Shown piece after piece: positions 62,090 to 64,000 of a stretch of DNA of 64,000 bases (its first letter is position 1; each line of letters opens with the position of its first letter). The stretch is from Trichomonas vaginalis G3. Taxonomy: Eukaryota > Parabasalia > Trichomonadida > Trichomonadidae. A program made the translations under genes and the position numbers. The notes beneath the pieces were generated by a model that was given only the letters and a program-made list of their open reading frames with translations, made no database searches and was not told where the DNA came from. The DNA lies in assembly GCF_026262505.1 (NCBI RefSeq), contig NC_067207.1, positions 21,420,082 to 21,484,081 on the forward strand, written 5' to 3'.

Positions 62090-64000
62090 GAGAAAGGGAC
62101 AGACTAGCCCATTGTCACTTTTTAATTTAGCAAATGAACGCTTATGGAGTGGAGTTTTTGGGTAAATCTGATTTGCTTATAAATGAAATAAAATCAAAAG
62201 AAACCATATTGGCATTATATTATGCAAAAATAAATGATCTTACTTAGTACTTTTAAAGTTAATTTCAGAAAAAATTTGACACAATGGTATCCGGCACATA
62301 CAAGTGGTGTACAACCAAAATATAAGTTGGTTTAAACATATATTGCTATATCTCATGATCTTACTTAGTACTTTTAAAGTTAATTTCAGAAAAAATTTGA
62401 CACAATGGTATCCGGCACATACAAGTGGTGTACAACCAAAATTTCATATCCCTAGTTTTACATTTATGTTTAGTTTTATTTCACCTAATTTTCAAAGATC
62501 ATAATTGAATTAGATGGCCAAGCTATTCAAAACACGACCAAGCTTATCAAAATAAGACCAATATATTCAAAATTCTTTATTCTTTCAAATCATTTCATTT
62601 TAATGCAGATCCAAGATCACGAACTCACATATATCGAGTTGCTTAAGTATGGAGTGCAACAAGAAATCCAAGCAGGTTGTAGTTATTCATATAAAACTAG
62701 GAAAGAAAGAAATCAAATCCAAATTAATTGTAAGTGGCCGAATTGTCCATGTCGCTTCCTTGTTGATACACTTCCCGATGACAAGTACCACATACGAAAA
62801 TGTATTAACACCCACAATCATTCTGCCCCTTTTCCAAACAAATCACAACAAATTACATCATATTTTTATAGATCTTATTTAACAAGATATTTTGAATCAA
62901 ATCAAGACCGTGTTTACACACAATTAAGGTGTTTCAAAGATCTTAATATCCCATTTGATAGTGGGATCATTCCGGAAATGTTTCAACAATCTACAGATGC
63001 TTTAAAAAAGTTTTCTAAACGCCTTCATGCAATCAATACCCGTTTCTCAGCGGATGATGTTACATCTCTTGCAATTTTTGTCGACATGGTTAAGAGTCAT
63101 TCTCCGGATGATCTCATCGAGTTTATTCACGAGCCAGATCGTATGATTTTCTATTACGCCCCATTCGAAGCAAATGCTTTTTCACATCAAATACAAACTT
63201 ATCACATTGATTCCACTTATAAGCTCTTGCGCTCTCGCATACCATTTTATGCCGTCACTGGCAAATTCGCGGAATCAATTGTTTTTCCGTTTTTGTATTT
63301 TTTCGTTTGGCCCGACACAAGTGAAAATATACAAGTTTGTCTCACAGCATATTTTGGCTCCATCAATCGCGAACCATCTTATTTTTCAATGGACTGCGCA
63401 CCTCAAATCACAAATGCTGTTGAAACAGCCATCCCTTTATGCCAGATCATTTGGTGTGGCGTTCATGTGTTGCGCGCTGTCATGAGAAAGGCTGAAAAGT
63501 TTCAAGATCGTTCCAACTTCGAAACTTTCTATAACTTAATGAAGTTATTGGTCTTTGGTTCTGAAGAGGAAGAAATTGATCCTGATGAAGTTTACAACAA
63601 TTTAGAAGAAATTTTAAATGAGGAACCTGCTGCCCGTGAATACTTTGACCGACAGTGGCGCCATCATCTTGACAGGTGGATGCTTCGCTATAGAAATGAA
63701 GGAGATGGAACAAACAACATCTCGGAATCACATTTCAAGGTTTTGAAGCACCAGTACTTCCCAGAAAGGCGAAATCTTTGACTCGATGAACTTGTCATCG
63801 AGTTATATTCCAGTGTTGTTCCTTCATTCCTGATTAAGTTGCAAATTAAAGGTCTGGATTCAGAGAGAAGTGTTAAAGTTATCAAAAAAGTCACAAGAGA
63901 TTTCGAAGAAATGACACAATTTAAAAAAGTCGAATGCATCAGTATGCTTGAAGCTGTTCAGAAAGGTCTGAAAAATGATACACTTGATCCCAACATTGTT
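62090..64000 (+). mobile_element. MULE-type transposon, array copy 4 (truncated by window)
   Basis: Left end and GATAGGAAAA (62080-62089) as in the other copies; two subterminal repeats at 62234-62441. The right end is outside the window. Confidence 0.85.
62603..64000 (+). pseudogene. MULE transposase with in-frame TGA, copy 4 (partial)
   Basis: 392 codons identical in layout to copies 1 and 2, the same TGA at 63779-63781, and the open C-terminal extension up to the window edge. Confidence 0.75.

Larger units (their letters stand above)
47999..64000. repeat. Tandem array of a ~4.58-kb unit (MULE + M8 protease), 3.4 copies visible
   Basis: The word GATTTTTTATTTGTTATTTA recurs at 47999, 52583, 57408 and 61989, giving periods of 4584, 4825 and 4581 bp. 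The longer second unit has two extra copies of an internal ~121-bp repeat. Units are otherwise almost identical, differing by a few single-base indels. Each unit is: MULE (plus), about 170 bp, M8 protease (minus), about 200 bp. The array runs off the window. Confidence 0.95.

Noticed and set aside
1..64000. tRNA or rRNA genes
   Set aside because: No cloverleaf-like or rRNA-like sequence was noticed on either strand; a dedicated scan was not possible.

Overview
The window looks like a repeat-rich stretch of a trichomonad (parabasalid protist) chromosome, close to Trichomonas vaginalis in content. The support is indirect but consistent: AT-rich DNA, intronless genes, very short 5' leaders, two families of Maverick/Polinton giant transposons, a mariner with a D34D transposase, a MULE-type transposon, and a leishmanolysin-like (M8, GP63) protease with a TIG-like domain. 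The exact species cannot be fixed from the sequence alone. | 1-29.2 kb: two head-to-tail copies of one Maverick family ('element A'). Copy A1 carries a primase-helicase (minus, cut by the window edge), integrase, protein-primed DNA polymerase B (broken by frameshifts and a mariner insertion), several small genes, then the virion module on the plus strand: two small amphipathic proteins, major capsid protein, packaging ATPase, two unknown proteins, two jelly-roll-like minor capsid candidates and a long phage-fibre-like protein. A second primase-helicase, in the opposite orientation and flanked by inverted iteron-like arrays, leads into copy A2 (integrase, polymerase, 364-residue protein), which decays near 29.2 kb. 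| 29.5-31.4 kb: one ordinary host gene, a CH-like (SPEF1/SPATA4-type) cytoskeletal protein, on the minus strand. | 32.2-47.9 kb: a second, very different Maverick ('element B') with a D12-class adenine methyltransferase, a fibre protein whose tip nearly matches that of element A, a frameshifted integrase, a divergent polymerase B flanked by two almost identical HNH endonuclease genes, and two penton-like genes. From about 43.4 kb it dissolves into decayed coding remnants and ends at a 100-base assembly gap (47899-47998). | 48.0-64.0 kb: a tandem array of a roughly 4.58 kb unit. Each unit holds one MULE transposon (33-bp terminal inverted repeats, 10-bp target duplication, and the same in-frame TGA in every transposase) tail-to-tail with one secreted M8 protease gene. 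Four MULE copies and three protease copies are visible; only the first protease copy is open throughout. | Together, the integrase, polymerase, primase-helicase, capsid, ATPase and fibre genes describe elements that could once have replicated as DNA viruses and integrated as transposons. Most genes now carry one or two single-base indels, so either the copies are decaying or part of the damage is homopolymer sequencing error.
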